Source: Atriophallophorus winterbourni
Lineage: Eukaryota; Platyhelminthes; Trematoda; Plagiorchiida; Microphallidae
NCBI GenBank assembly: GCA_013407085.1
Contig: JACCGJ010012616.1
Coordinates: forward strand, 62,001-126,000
DNA length: 64,000 bases
Reading direction: 5' to 3'
This document shows, one piece after another, positions 45,121 through 57,215 of the stretch. A program made the translations under genes and the position numbers. A model generated the notes under the pieces. The model worked only from the letters and a program-made list of their open reading frames with translations. It had not been told where the DNA came from and made no database searches. Position 1 is the stretch's first letter, and every line of letters starts with the position of its first letter.

Positions 45121-46931
45121 ATGAATCAAACAACCAGGAAAAGAATTATAACGATTAATGACTCACCATCCATGTTCATTAGTTCCACTGTTGCAAATGT
45201 ACGATCGATTATTTTTTATTCAATTACTTATTTAACTAACAATATATGCTAACAGATTATGAGAAATGAAATATTTGAAACATTATGCTGACCAGCATAA
45301 CGTGCCGATTGAAAGAAATACCGACGTTTGCTACGCAGAGTTTATAGCGCTGTATTCCATGGCAGTGTAGTGTGTGTAAATCAGAAAATACTCTTATTCC
45401 AAATAATTAACTCAATGCCGATTTGATACTCCATGTTTCATCAAGCAATTATATGAATATAATGTACATCCATGGTCAAAAACATTCCATTTATTTTGTA
45501 TATTCATTGCTTATAGTTCGCTCATAATAATTCGACGACTTTGTTAGGAATTCGGATTGCGACATGTTTCAACAATATTCTCTATATGAATTTTGATATT
45601 GATTATTATTTGATTTATTTATTCCCTCACTTATGATTATTGATTCAATAGTTAAAATATATTGTATTACAATTAAACGAACATACGTGACCCATCCGCG
45701 GTTGTAATCACTGTGATTGTACATAATAGACGATAATTGAAATAGATAAATTTGACGAACATTATTCAAGAAATGCATGGATATTGGGAAGAGAATTCAC
45801 TTATATTGCATTCTAATATATGCATTTAATCTCACTCTTTTTCGAATAACTCCTTGATTAGAGGATAGAGGAAACACTTTACCTATAAATTCTAATCTAT
45901 GTTAATGTCATACACAATAAGTATAAACTCTGGTGTATATATTGGTTTTTTAATTTTATATAATAAAGTCAAATTTTGATAGATATATTTTCCAAATTAA
46001 AAGACTATATTTAGATTCCGTATAATACGCATTTATTTCATTGATAATGTGTCGCATACTTTTGTTGAACTTTATTTGTCTTCATTTTGCAATGCTAATA
46101 TTTCACCTAAAAGTGATTTACCACTCAAATTATATGCATCTTAAAATATGTTTATTTTAAATGTATAATAATATACTACATACACCGATTTAATCACTTG
46201 TATAATTAATCCGATATTCAAATGAAAATTTCATTACTATTTGTGTAATGGATTTGTAAGCGTATAGCTGAGATCTCAGCTGAAAATTTGTAGCATTATT
46301 TCCTTGTCTGCCAATAGTAACTCACGATTAAATTCGTAATCCCACGTGTCTTATTAAAAATAGTGATCGGAAATTGAATTAAATCATCAAATTTACATAT
46401 AAACTAAGATAAACTTAAGGCGTTTTCACAAACATATTATAAACATATATTAGCCAATACATTGTTGTTTGGCCTTGTCCAAATGAATACATCTCATTAG
46501 AAATTAGCTATAAAAATATCTTTTGTTAAACTTTCACAACTATATAATGTATTACATAATTCAAGTTGGACAAAAGCATGCTTGTAATTTTAATAACCAT
46601 GGATTTTAAACTTCAAATTAAATTAGTTAAATTTCTATTTCAATAAATTTTCTCGTGACAACAAATCTTGATTAATTTTTGTTGAGCTAAACTCGCTAAA
46701 ATACTAAAAGATGGTGTGGGCTTTCATATAATGATCCACCGATCATTATTTAAATTAAAGAAAACACATGAAACTCTAAAGTGTGTCTTTCGGATTAACA
46801 AGTTTAAATGTACATTTTTCTGACAAAGGACCAGTCAAATGAAGGAATATGAATTTGAGTTAAACTTACGAATTCTGATATTAAATGAATCAGCATCTGT
46901 AACATATTGAAAATATTATTATTTGTTTGAG
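45121..46931. other. AT-rich non-coding stretch
   Basis: No gene or element was recognised. Confidence 0.5.
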
Positions 46932-46952
46932 CTATATATATATATATATATA
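46932..46952. repeat. (TA)n flanking a CR1 fragment, left
   Basis: About 20 bases of TA dinucleotides. A similar array lies at 47,692-47,704. Confidence 0.85.
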
Positions 46953-46954
46953 CA

Positions 46955-47690
46955 GGGATAGTTTCACCAAGTTATAAGGGTTGTAGCCGTTCAGATACCG
47001 CTAACTACCGTCCTGTCACCCTACTCCCCGTAATATCCAAACTTATGGAGCGCATAGTGACGGAAAATATAGTTCATCACAAAATATACAATCTGTCGCC
47101 CAGCATGGGTTTCGTAAAGCTCGCCTATGGTTGACAAAGTTGCTAACGGTATTAAATGATTGGACCCAAACGGTTGACGCTGGAACCAGTATGCACGCTT
47201 GCTATCTGGATATGTCGAAAGCTTTCGACAGAGTTGATCACTTCCTGTTGCTACAAAAGCTGAAACCGATTGGTATTGATGGGCAGCTACTCGTATGATT
47301 CGAAATCTATCTCAATGGGCGCAAGGCAACCGTTCGAGTTAACAGGGTACAATCACGAGCCATTGAAAACTCCAGTTGTGTACCGCAAGGTTCCGTTCTC
47401 GGTCCAGTGCTTTTCTTAGTTTACATCAATGATTTACCTGAGACTCTCTCATGCAAGGTAGTTCTTTTTGCGGATAATGTTAAACTTTGGATGTGAATAA
47501 AATCAACTGCGGACTGCGTAAAACTGCAAAGTGATTTAGATGCACTACACGAATAGTCAGTTAGAAATAAACTGCCGTTCAATTTTCAAAAATGCAAGTT
47601 ACTGCAATACGGTAAGCTATTTTAGTGAGAATATCACTTCAGGCAGATAATTTTGAGCTGGACCGAATCGGAGAATGATCTTGAAGTCTG
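46955..47690 (+). pseudogene. CR1 reverse transcriptase fragment between TA arrays
   Basis: A plus-strand RT with few but clear defects: NYRPVTLLPVISKLMERIV, motif A CYLDMSKAFDRVDH, motif [17 protein letters not shown] and motif [12 protein letters not shown] (FADN instead of FADD). In-frame stops occur near 47,297 and 47,494, and a frameshift lies near the QHGFRK region. Neither the 5' part nor the 3' end with its tail is present, so it is an internal fragment. It closely resembles the fragment at 34,425. Confidence 0.85.
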
Positions 47691-47704
47691 GATATATATA
47701 TATA

Positions 47705-49789
47705 GTGTATGTATTTTATGTTGTTAACTGTATAATATGCTCACATATTTTCAAAACTTACGTGAGAAAATAATTATAAACAGCGTGAACAATGTCAACT
47801 TGGTCATTTTCAGTTTGCAGAACTAGTGTTGTTGACGAAAGGAACCCAATTTATATCTTTCGAAAGGCGCTTATCTCATCTTATTGGTTAATTCTGTCGC
47901 ACGTGCAATGATGTTTGGATTGGTCAATTTATAAGTGGAAATTTCGAATTTGGTTTAGAAAATGTTTAAACTAGTTTTGTACAGTTTTTGATGAGAAATC
48001 GTAGAAAATGGTTTAGATTGAAAAGATGAATGTGCCTTCAAATTCGAGATTCATCTCTAATAAAAAGTAGTCTCAGAGTCTCATAGTCTAAATAAAATTA
48101 GATTCGATTCCACATTTACGCGATATATTAATTAACAATTCTCGTGCATAAATGTAGTTTTCTTCAATTTATTTCTAAAACTTAGTTAAATTTCCTAAGA
48201 CGTCAATGATAGCAATATATTCTCAATAATCCCGTTAAAAGCATTTAGTATTGAAGTTTATGACATTAAAACATTTTTCCCAATAACAATAGCTAGAGTT
48301 TCAATAGGAAAATAAGTATTAATCCGTATCTCAATCCCCAAAGTCGGAGCATGTGTTATAGACAAATTTGAACAATATATCTTACATGTTGACTAGGAAA
48401 AATTAGGTTGACATATTGGTAGGATTTCTTTTTATCTTCAACAAAGAAAATAATGTTTTTCACCGAAAACGATTGCGTCACTTGTTGTTTCTCTTTCGTT
48501 TGCCAAAGTATCACTGTTTAAAATTGTTGAAATTTTGTTAAATACAATCGTTATTCAAAAGTTCTCTTTTCCTATTCCAATCAATATATTTAAAAATACA
48601 TTTTGGTCGACGTTTTTAAAGCTCAGATATAGCAAATAACTTTGGCAGAAGCAAATCACAAGCTTGATTAGTAAGCACGAAATTTGGATAATACATTTCT
48701 CAGTTACAATTAGGAAATCGGATATTGATAAATTACTCGTGATATTTAATGAAATACATGAAATTATCTCTTCTACGTTTGAAAGAGAAATAATGTGCGC
48801 TTGGTTTGCCGCGATGTGTTACTAGCAAGTAACCGAAGAAAGCTTGGTTAGAACTATAATTCGAATAAAACGTGAGTGGGCTAGTTCACCCGCTTTATAA
48901 GGTCATGGAAATATTTGTATATGAATTTTAAACACGACAAAACCCGGATTTTCTATATCGAGCATCAAGGTGATACGAAGTTTCTTTAGTGTGAATAGTT
49001 ATATAACATGCTTTATCGAAAAGCACATTGACACAACGGTACATTTTACAAAATGATTTAAGAAGCATTGATTATTCAACGTCAATTTGAGAAAGACGCC
49101 TTAAGAAAATTTCTTATTATGTAGCAAGAGCAATTGGTTAAATGGAGATTCAGCTTCGAAGAAGAGGGTATTGCTTTCAACAAAAACCAGTGATCGTACA
49201 GCAGTTTAAAGTCCGGAAATCTCGTAACGTAAATGTATTTAACAATTCACCTGCTTTTATGCTATATATATATATATATGACAAAATTAGTATATCAGCT
49301 CATATTCTATTCTAGTGTAAGCAGAATATCACCTAAAATTTCAGCATTTACACACAACTTTAAATTGCTATAGTTCTGGTCAATCATTTTATGTTTTCAT
49401 TAACATAGTGTAACACGTTCAATATTTCTGTGAACTGGGTGAACTTGGTGAACTTGGTGAACTTTGTGAACTCTGTGAACGATTTTATCTTCAAAAACCA
49501 AGGTTCATTTCACGCTTGAATGATCGATCGTGGTGCGCACTTCAGACGGTGTCCATTTTGTATGTCAGAACAATTTTCATTTTCTAAAAGAATAATAACG
49601 ATGATAAATGCTGTTATAAAATTATAAAATTATATATGCTCAATTGCTTAGTTGAAAAATAATATGATGTCGCGTTTTCTCACAAATGTGATAGTTTTGA
49701 ACGGCTGTGTGAAGCTGCAACTCGCCTTAAAAATCTGTATCAAGTAACTATTAAAATGTTTCAATTTGATAAAGTTTTTCTTGACAAAG
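47705..49789. other. AT-rich non-coding stretch
   Basis: No gene was recognised. It contains the 9-bp tandem repeat at 49,430-49,483 and a short TA array at 49,263-49,280. Confidence 0.5.
49430..49483 (+). repeat. 9-bp tandem repeat (GTGAACTTG)n
   Basis: Six consecutive 9-base units that keep GTGAAC and vary in the last three bases (TGG, TTG, TTG, TTT, TCT, GAT). Confidence 0.92.
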
Positions 49790-50085
49790 TTACCTTAGTA
49801 CGATGGAAGTGTCAACCGATTCAAAGCTGTTTCGAATATCCAGAAACATATTAAAAATGGGCTGACTATACAATTTTCTGTTTTCTAGCATCTGAAGAAT
49901 ATAAATAATCTTGACCGCATGTCCATCATTTGACAGAACCAGCTTGCTCTCTGCGGATATATTTCTCTCGTACGAGAGACAGTCTGCTGATAACAAATAA
50001 AGTAATATCCTAGGGACCCCTAGAATTATTGATAAGCTGTGATAGTTAATAGATTCAAGATTCAAGATTCAAGACGGATTCAAGA
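49790..50085 (-). pseudogene. Possible decayed CR1 RT fragment with tail-like repeats
   Basis: The minus-strand peptide has SKLVLSNDGHAVKI, recalling KMVLFADDVKIW, and FLDIRNSFESVDTSIVLR, recalling CR1 motif A. They occur in the reverse of the normal order. Three GATTCAA units at 50,052-50,075 resemble a CR1 tail on the minus strand. The evidence is weak and may be partly chance. Confidence 0.3.
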
Positions 50086-50437
50086 TGGATATGTTGTAAC
50101 TCATTTGACATGGTCTATTATTATTGTGAACGTTTTTCTACGACGCAGGATACACTTGTTAGAACACAACTCTAAAGTTCGCATCCATTTCTTCATAAAA
50201 TCAACCGAGAGTTTGTTTCGATGATAGTGATAATCCGGCCTTGTGTATTTCTCTGTATTTCTTCGACTGACTGATTTTTTTCTTTATTCACACGACTTAA
50301 ATTGTTCTTTCTGTTATTACTGTCGATTTTGCAGATGTTTTTCATTCGGATATGGTTAATATTGCTGCGATGCTCTACGAGCACTCTCAATGGTAGACTC
50401 TATAGCGTGTAAGTTGGGGGTGCATTTTTGTATGGTT

Positions 50438-52618
50438 GTTTCCAAGGGAATCACGGCCGGGACGGTTTTAATAATATGCTCCCAATTCCAAAAATGCTGT
50501 AATGACACGCAACTCATATAGCCTCTGACAACCGAGTCCAGATCCTGGCCTGCACGCGTGGTACTGTGGGACACGACGAATCTGCTTCTACTGCCAGGAG
50601 AAAGTGTAAAGGCGGCAGACTGTCGCCTCAGAACCAGCTTGCTTTGGGCAGGTGGAGATCGTAATTCAATAAAAGCTGTCCACCTACTGAAAGAAAATCC
50701 ATTATCTCAAATCTTACTGCGCTGTGGCTAAAATCAATCGTGGAACAAGCTTCATAAGTCAACCTTGAAGCAAAATCCGGCGGTGGAGTCTCCTTAGGCT
50801 GTTCAAAGTTGAATTCAACTTCGCCCAGTCAACTACTGTGAGGGCATCGATGTCCAAACTTATCGGCTTAGGTGTTTCTTAGGTTCCGGTTTTGTTGTGC
50901 GAAAGAGCAATTGCTGCGTGCACAACATCTATTACTCCACATTGAACTACCCTGGCGCACATCTCAACGCATAAATGAACATGACACTTCATTCCGATTA
51001 TATTGATAATAACACGGGAAACACCAGATACCGGTTAAATGCTATGGCTTGAATAGCATAGAGCTCGGGGCCCGGGGATGCTTCCGTTAGTGAAAGAGAT
51101 TTTAGGGTCTCATTAGACGGCTACGCCCACTTCAAGCTGGGTAGCCCCCAGTTAATAAAGTGCCATCTTGACACGGTCTGCTACTATCATTGGGTGCATG
51201 GAGATTAGGAATCAACCGATAAGCAGACTCTATTTCTAAGCACCAGCGAAACGAATTACTGAACAACAATGGTCTTTTCTGAAACTGGAAACCGTGCAGG
51301 CCCGGTCCATACTCCCAGGATTTCATGACGAAGTCCATAATATTAGAGGCGCAAGAAAATCTGCTGTGGATAACAATGAGCTGAAAAGGCTGAAGGTCAA
51401 CGTGGTTGCCCTGCAAGAGACGCGGTTACAAGGCATTGGTATGATAACAGAATGAAAATACGTATTTTAGGAATGGAAGGTTTTCAGATGAGCCTTGACA
51501 GAATGTAGTTGAGTTGCTGTGCAAACAGCTTACTAAATGCAGCAGAAGACCGCAGCAGCGGGAGCGAACTTTTTTGGACTCTAACTCTGAAATGCATTAC
51601 AGGTACCATTTAGTTTGTCAAAGTTTATGAGACGCCCGCTGTGAAAGACGCTTTTTGTCATAACCTCAATACGAACCTCAACAACGTCTACGAAATGGTG
51701 TAGTGCTATTAGAAGTTTACAATGTCAGAGTTGGTGCAGAATTCCAGTCTTGTCAAAATTGTCTTGGGTGCCTCGGAGTAGGTAATACCACTGAAAATGT
51801 AAACGCATTTTAGAAATGTGCATACAGTTCAGTCTTTGTGTCAGTAACCTTTTTTTTAACAAAACCATAGCATAAATTCCCTTAAAACATTTTCGCTCTA
51901 AGCAATGTGTTCAAATTGAACTTATGATTTTTAGGCGCACAAATATATCGAGCGTATTCTCCATTAGATCATATCAAAGCAGAGTTTGCGATACCGATCA
52001 TTCGCTCGTTTGCGCAAAACTGAAGTTTTCCTAAACTATTGTTCACCGCGCCAAATTGTCTGCTTAACCAACGATAGACGTCACTCGAATGTGGAACCCT
52101 AATCTAGCTGCTGGGTCTCTGTAAAGTTCAACGAGACACACCACTCGAATTGGCTTCAGAAAACTGGGAATCGCTCTCCTTAAGACTGCTTAAGCCAAGT
52201 CTCACTTTCCAATTACGACCCGAAGAAAACTCGAACGATCGACTTATTCGAAGCAAAAGCTTCCGAGATTACTGCTGTGAAAAAAGTTTAGCATTCTTGG
52301 AGTTCAAATTTATGCCAACAGATGATAAATTACGACTTCTAAGAGAAGCTAGAATTTAGGTCCCATATAATCTATGACAATAAGCAAATGACTGTTGGAC
52401 TAAAATTGAACACAATATCCAAGAAGGTGTGGATAATAGAAATTTTCACGGTAAGTATGTTGGCATCAAGAGAGCCATTCGTCCAAACAAACATAAAACG
52501 GTCCCCATTAAGTCTGTATATGATAACCCGATTGTCGACTAAACTCAGCAGATGAATAGATGAGTAGACCAATTCTCCTCTCTCTACTCTAGTGACAGTA
52601 TGGTTGTACCGCAGGTAT
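50438..52618 (+). mobile_element. Decayed RTE copy with 5' end, lacking the 3' half
   Basis: It starts at the family 5' end (TTTCCAAGGG) and follows the RTE-1 leader and endonuclease region with many point changes and small indels. Recognisable pieces include TGCAAGAGACGCGGTTAC near 51,412 and RTNISSVFSIRSYQS-like coding around 51,940. Similarity continues into the segment matching RTE-1 40,500-40,545 and stops at about 52,618. The RT catalytic core and 3' end are absent. No long ORF remains. It is clearly older than RTE-1. Confidence 0.8.
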
Positions 52619-52639
52619 TCGTTTTCGATTAAAGCCATT

Positions 52640-54420
52640 GGGCTTTAGAAAGTGTTTAAGAGAATGGCATTCAGTATGAAAGAATTTGAATGCCAACAGG
52701 AGTTCACTTTTTATCCGTCGCCGGGTAAAATCATGTAGTTTTAGTTTTAACATTCTCTCTGTATCGTGAGACAAAGTTCGTCACACGATGATAAATACCG
52801 TCCAGTAGTTCGATACCCTTTCCCAGCCATGGTGCCCAGGCTTGGATAAAATATCACATCACAGGACGTCTGTACCTATTGATAAATCGGGGTAAGTTTT
52901 TTGGCGTGAAAATCCTGAATAACCTTTTCTGAAGATTCAGTATATGGCAGGATTTATTGACCACCTTCAGACTCTGTTTTCCAGGCCTAATTATACACGA
53001 CATTTCGATAACGAGAGCTTTTACTACGATGGACCTGACGAGATCTTTGGTACCAGCTGATACGTGTGGTACAGAAATTTTTCAAGTTGCAGCATTTAAT
53101 ATTTCGCAGGGTTAAATGGTAACTCATTTGTCTCTGACCAAAGATTGATTGACATGCCTGGAACGCATCCATATTTGATATCATCATCATATATTAATAT
53201 GTTACATACAATATTCTCTATTAAGTCGTTCGTATACACCAAAAACAGAATAGGTCCAAACACCGAGCCTTGCGGACAAATATATCACTAAGATAGTTCA
53301 TTATCCAATTCAGCAACATTCCCGTTATTCCATTAGCTTCGAGCTATTTTATTAGAATGTGATCATTGATGCTATCGAAAGCTTTCGAAAGATCGATGTA
53401 GCAAGCACGTACTGACTTCCCTCCGTATATTTCCTTGGTTCGAACGACGTAAAAAGGTTATATAAACAGTAACGATTTCTTCGAAAGCCGTGTTGTGCTG
53501 TAGTAAACATATTTTGGTTTTCAAAATGTTCTCTTATGCGCGCAGTCAAAATGCGTTCAATTAATTTAGAGATCACCGGAAGTTGCGTTACCGCTCGATA
53601 ATTTGATATGTCTGAACTGCCACCGCCTATAAAAATAGAAGCTATTATCTCTGCTTCCAGTGCTGTGCTATTTTTCCTCCATGTAGGCCTAACTTGAATA
53701 GGCGCGTGAGAGGAGCAGTCAAAGCAATGCGACACCTGCGAAGTATGGCGGAGGTCATTTTCCCTGCACCAGGGGACTTTTTTCGTTTAGTTTACAAAGT
53801 TTCCTCCCAAAAAGTATTTCATTATTTTGTAAAATTGCGAGAGACCGAGTTTCCCAGTATAATGCATAGGCCAGATTTTGATATTCATCGTTACCGAATA
53901 GCTGTGGGCAGCGTTTGATGAAAGCGTTTGGGATCACTTGTCATGAATCCTAACCAAACTAAAAAAACTTATTTGAGTGAAAAGACGCTCCTTCCACAAA
54001 ATCTAAACACTTGGAACAAATTTGTGTAGCATCAGCGGCATCAAAAATTATGCTTTGAGAGGATGGCGACCCATGGAAACGCAGACGTCTCATCCAATTA
54101 TGATGAAGATGTAGCCACATGGGGCATAGTATGTGCAAGAAATGATTCGGAGAGACGGACGCGATTTTATATTCTATCCGAGTACAAATGAACCTGTAAG
54201 GCAGGTTAACCGTTGTGTGGAATGCGACATCGGCGCATGGTTGCCGAGAACGTGTCCATAAAATGAGATCGAGGAAATCGTGTAGACATATGATCAATAT
54301 AATGGAGATCGACATGAGGTTGCGTATGGCCAAGTGGGAATTCTTCATTTTCATGATTCGAGATAAGGTCGAATTATGCCCAGATAGGGAAGCATTTGTT
54401 GATTAAAACAGATAATATTT
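52640..54420 (-). mobile_element. Decayed antisense CR1 copy
   Basis: Minus-strand pieces in CR1 order. A possible endonuclease part lies at about 54,350-53,960 (FLDLILWTRSRQPCADV). The RT start is near 53,830 (KLNEKSPLVQGKMTSAILRRC), followed by SNYRAVTQLPVISKLIERIL and QHGFRRNRYCLYNLF at about 53,650-53,450. The C-terminus lies at about 52,770-52,640 (RRRIKSELLLAFKFF). Many stops and frameshifts are present. The 3' UTR and tail are missing where it meets the RTE copy. Confidence 0.65.
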
Positions 54421-54649
54421 TGACATAATTCTCATTAAAATCACAGAAATGAGAAACCACTGAGTAAAATCATTACTCAAATGACCTAGGCAAATTCTAA
54501 ACCAAAGTCTGCGGAGTAAACCTTAGTTTTATACGTACCAACTTCTCTGATTCACGGTAACGCTTTTTGTAGCTAAGCAAAAATATGAATTATATGAGTG
54601 GTATAAAGTCTGTATTGACAGGAGACTGGCAAAAGTTGCACTCATCAGC

Positions 54650-55453
54650 ATTTCTTAGGAACCGCCACTTGAAATCTTTTTCAAGGAGGAACCTCGCTTT
54701 GTCCGGATAAAAATGCAATCTGCGGACGACGTGGAAAATATAATCCTAAATGCCAAATTTCTTATAGTTTTTTCAGAGCCTAAGTGCTGTATTCTTGAAG
54801 ATCTACCATGGTGAGAGACAAAATTTCATCGCAGAAATCTCGAGAAAAAATAATTCAAAAGTCTACTACTCTTAAAATTTTGTTGTGCTCACATCCCGAT
54901 CCTTTACACATAACCAGTTTCTTTCTCTTTGCCGACATCAGGTGGAGACAGTTAGATCAGTTTCAGTGAGCCTCCGACTTGGATTTCAAGTGTACATCGC
55001 AAGAACAATCAGTCAAATCTAACAGATTACAAGCTGTAACGGGTCTGAGTGACTCTTCTGTATTTTTGAGACGCAGTAGTCACTAACCGCTAGCAGATAA
55101 TGGGGGTGAATTTTTAGTCGACAAATTAGCCCTAATTGAAAGACTAGGGCAGATTCAGCATTGGCAGATTGATTACACATGATACGGCACGTAGTGAAAC
55201 AAACTTGTAAACTTTATAAAAATGAAGATTGACGAGAATTCACAGATTGTTTTAAAAAGATCCCAACATGACCTTTGTTTGCTTGTTCGCAACAGGTCAA
55301 CGAAGTTGATAATGTTGGCATCATTTTTGTATGGTATGCATTAGATTGGCTTCGCCGAAACGATTACGAAGCACACCAATTGATGCTGCTGTTGAAAATG
55401 GAACGCAACCCTTAGGTGATATAAATAACATGGAAGCAAAATTAAACTTCAAA
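54650..55453 (+). pseudogene. Decayed CR1, ORF1 to ORF2 pieces, upstream of the Penelope insertion
   Basis: The frame near 54,690-54,815 reads EPRFVRIKMQSADDVENIIL and SEPKCCILEDLPW, matching CR1-A ORF1 (EPRLLRITFKSQKEMEDVLL, TKCRIHADIPW). Near 55,350-55,450 WLRRNDYEAHQLMLLLKMERN and NNMEAKLNFKP match the CR1-A linker before the RT (HQLQLAVRMQRNPK, NNTTKLKPG). Most of the endonuclease is missing. The frame is interrupted at 55,454 by the Penelope-like element. Confidence 0.6.
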
Positions 55454-55484
55454 CCATAATCATGAGAATAGAGTTTGCAATGAA

Positions 55485-55545
55485 TCGGTTATAGTAAGTT
55501 TTTGGTAACGTTTCGCTTCTGAACACAGAAGCTTCGTCAGACCAA
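55485..55545 (-). ncRNA. Hammerhead-like ribozyme in the left arm
   Basis: On the minus strand: TTGGT, core CTGACGA, an unpaired A, stem II GCTTCTG-TGTT-CAGAAGC, core GAAA, then about 19 bases and TATA/ACCGA. TTGGT pairs with ACCGA as stem I (one wobble), and cleavage would follow the A before ACCGA. Stem III is weak, as is usual for the type I hammerheads of Penelope-like elements, which are thought to work better as dimers. It is identical over these 61 bases to the right-arm copy. Confidence 0.75.
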
Positions 55546-55803
55546 GGGTGTCGGTACGAACAGTAAAAATGGCATTCTCTTGACGAATCCTGAGTTCACT
55601 AAGCTACACAGGGGAGATCAAGATAATTGATCACACCTCTCAATTGCTGTGTTCATTCCTAATTGTTTATTAATTGTTCCGGTCAGCGTATGCCGACACA
55701 CGGCTTACGTAATCATGTGCGTATTAGGTGTGATGTTCGTTAATCCTAATCCGCTGCAAAACCGAACGCCAGATTAAACAAGGTTATACTTGTATGCCAA
55801 CTG

Positions 55804-56346
55804 TTATATAGGGTTCGTACAACGAACCACGATGTTCAGACACAGAATCACAAAGTGATTCTTGGTCAAAGAACTCAAGGCGCTTGTGGATGACCAAAGT
55901 AATGTGTTGCTCACATCCCAGATTGTTGAGATATCCGCCCCATCCACCTTGTTCACCGCATTCGCCCCAGCCTTTGTTATTTCAACAGCCTCGGCGTGAA
56001 GTCTTCCCCTATAAGATTTCACACCCCGTCTTATCACTTTCACGTTATCAAGATCAACGCTGTGTCCAGTGTCTAGCAGGTGTTCAGCTAGGGCCGAATC
56101 CCGAATCAATGATTGATATTCACTGGGATTGCGGGGTCGCTTTCCCACTCGTTTCCTGTGTTCGTTCAACCTAGTGCAGAGTACTCTAGACGTTTGCCCA
56201 ATGTAAACACCCGCGCAACCCTTGCAGTTGATTCGGTAGATGCAGTTCGTCGCACAACCTAAAGGAGTCTTATTTTTGAGATGCATTAATACGGAGCGGT
56301 GAGTTCTACCTGCCTTATATGTTACTCTAATAGCTGCGCTATTCAA
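55804..56346 (-). pseudogene. Penelope GIY-YIG endonuclease domain, left arm
   Basis: A 180-codon open segment with CIYRINCKGCAGVYIGQTSR, a GIY-YIG motif in which the first G is C. It is followed by CTRLNEHRKRVG (conserved Arg and His) and SALAEHLLDTGHSVDLDN. This nuclease is thought to nick the target for primed reverse transcription. It is in the same frame as the RT part (57,102-56,557), so the two were one polyprotein. Two in-frame stops (TAA near 56,555 and TAG near 56,425) now separate them. The last 37 codons (after ISTIW) come from a 149-bp segment absent from the other arm. Confidence 0.85.
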
Positions 56347-56556
56347 TAGTCGACTTATTCCTTCGGTGGCGCTTTTGACATACGGTAGAGATACCGTAGC
56401 TCGCCAAACCTATTCCCTCTTCGGTTGCGGATATTTAACTCGGTTCAATTGGCGTTTAATTAAGCTCTTGGGGTACCTATGATTTACAAGTCGGCGACTG
56501 ACTTCTTCATAAGCTCGTCTCTTATCTGCATCATCCCCGCAGAGGTGGTCAACCTT

Positions 56557-57102
56557 TTAGAATAGCGATTTTGCTATGGACTGAAACACCTTTTTAGCGT
56601 GCGCAGATGTGAATCTAACAATGGCATCCGTGTCGATAGGCTCACGATATACCGTTGTTCTTATCTTGCCGTTGTCTTTTTGCGCGAGACAGTCCAAGAA
56701 CGGAAGTGTCCATTCCGTAGACTCGGTTTCCTTTGTGACCTGGATTTTTGGATTCAAACTATTGAGATAACTATGAAATGCTTCTAGTCTGTTTCGCTTT
56801 ATGATGACGAATGTATCGTCGACATAGCGCCACCATAATTTTGGTTTTAACGCTTCGTTTCTCAAAGCTAACTCTTCGAAGTGTTCCATGTACATATTCG
56901 CTACCACTGGATAAATGGGTGAGCCCATCGCTAAACCATCGTTTTGCTTGTATAGCTGTCCATTAAATAAGAAGTGGTTCATATTTAGACAAATTGCTAC
57001 ACCGTTGATGATTTGTTGTACACTCAAGTTGGTACGATCCTTCAGGGTCTTTTCGGAGTTGAGTGATTTCCTCACTAATTCTAAAGCGCTTGTAGAGCTC
57101 AA
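56557..57102 (-). pseudogene. Penelope reverse transcriptase, C-terminal half
   Basis: 182 codons carrying QNDGLAMGSPIYPVVANMYM (motif B form typical of Penelope) and WWRYVDDTFVI (motif C, YVDD), then FLDCLAQKDNGKIRTTVYRE. Motif A and the N-terminus are missing, because the sequence is cut at the head-to-head junction near 57,102. It ends at a TAA stop within what should be the continuous polyprotein. In this family the RT copies the element RNA. This piece is inactive. Confidence 0.88.
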
Positions 57103-57215
57103 TTAAACGCCAATTGAACCGAGTTAAATATCCGCAACCGAAGAGGGAATAGGTTTGGCGAGCTACGGTATCTCTACCGTATGTCAAAAGCGCCACCGAA
57201 GGAATAAGTCTAATA

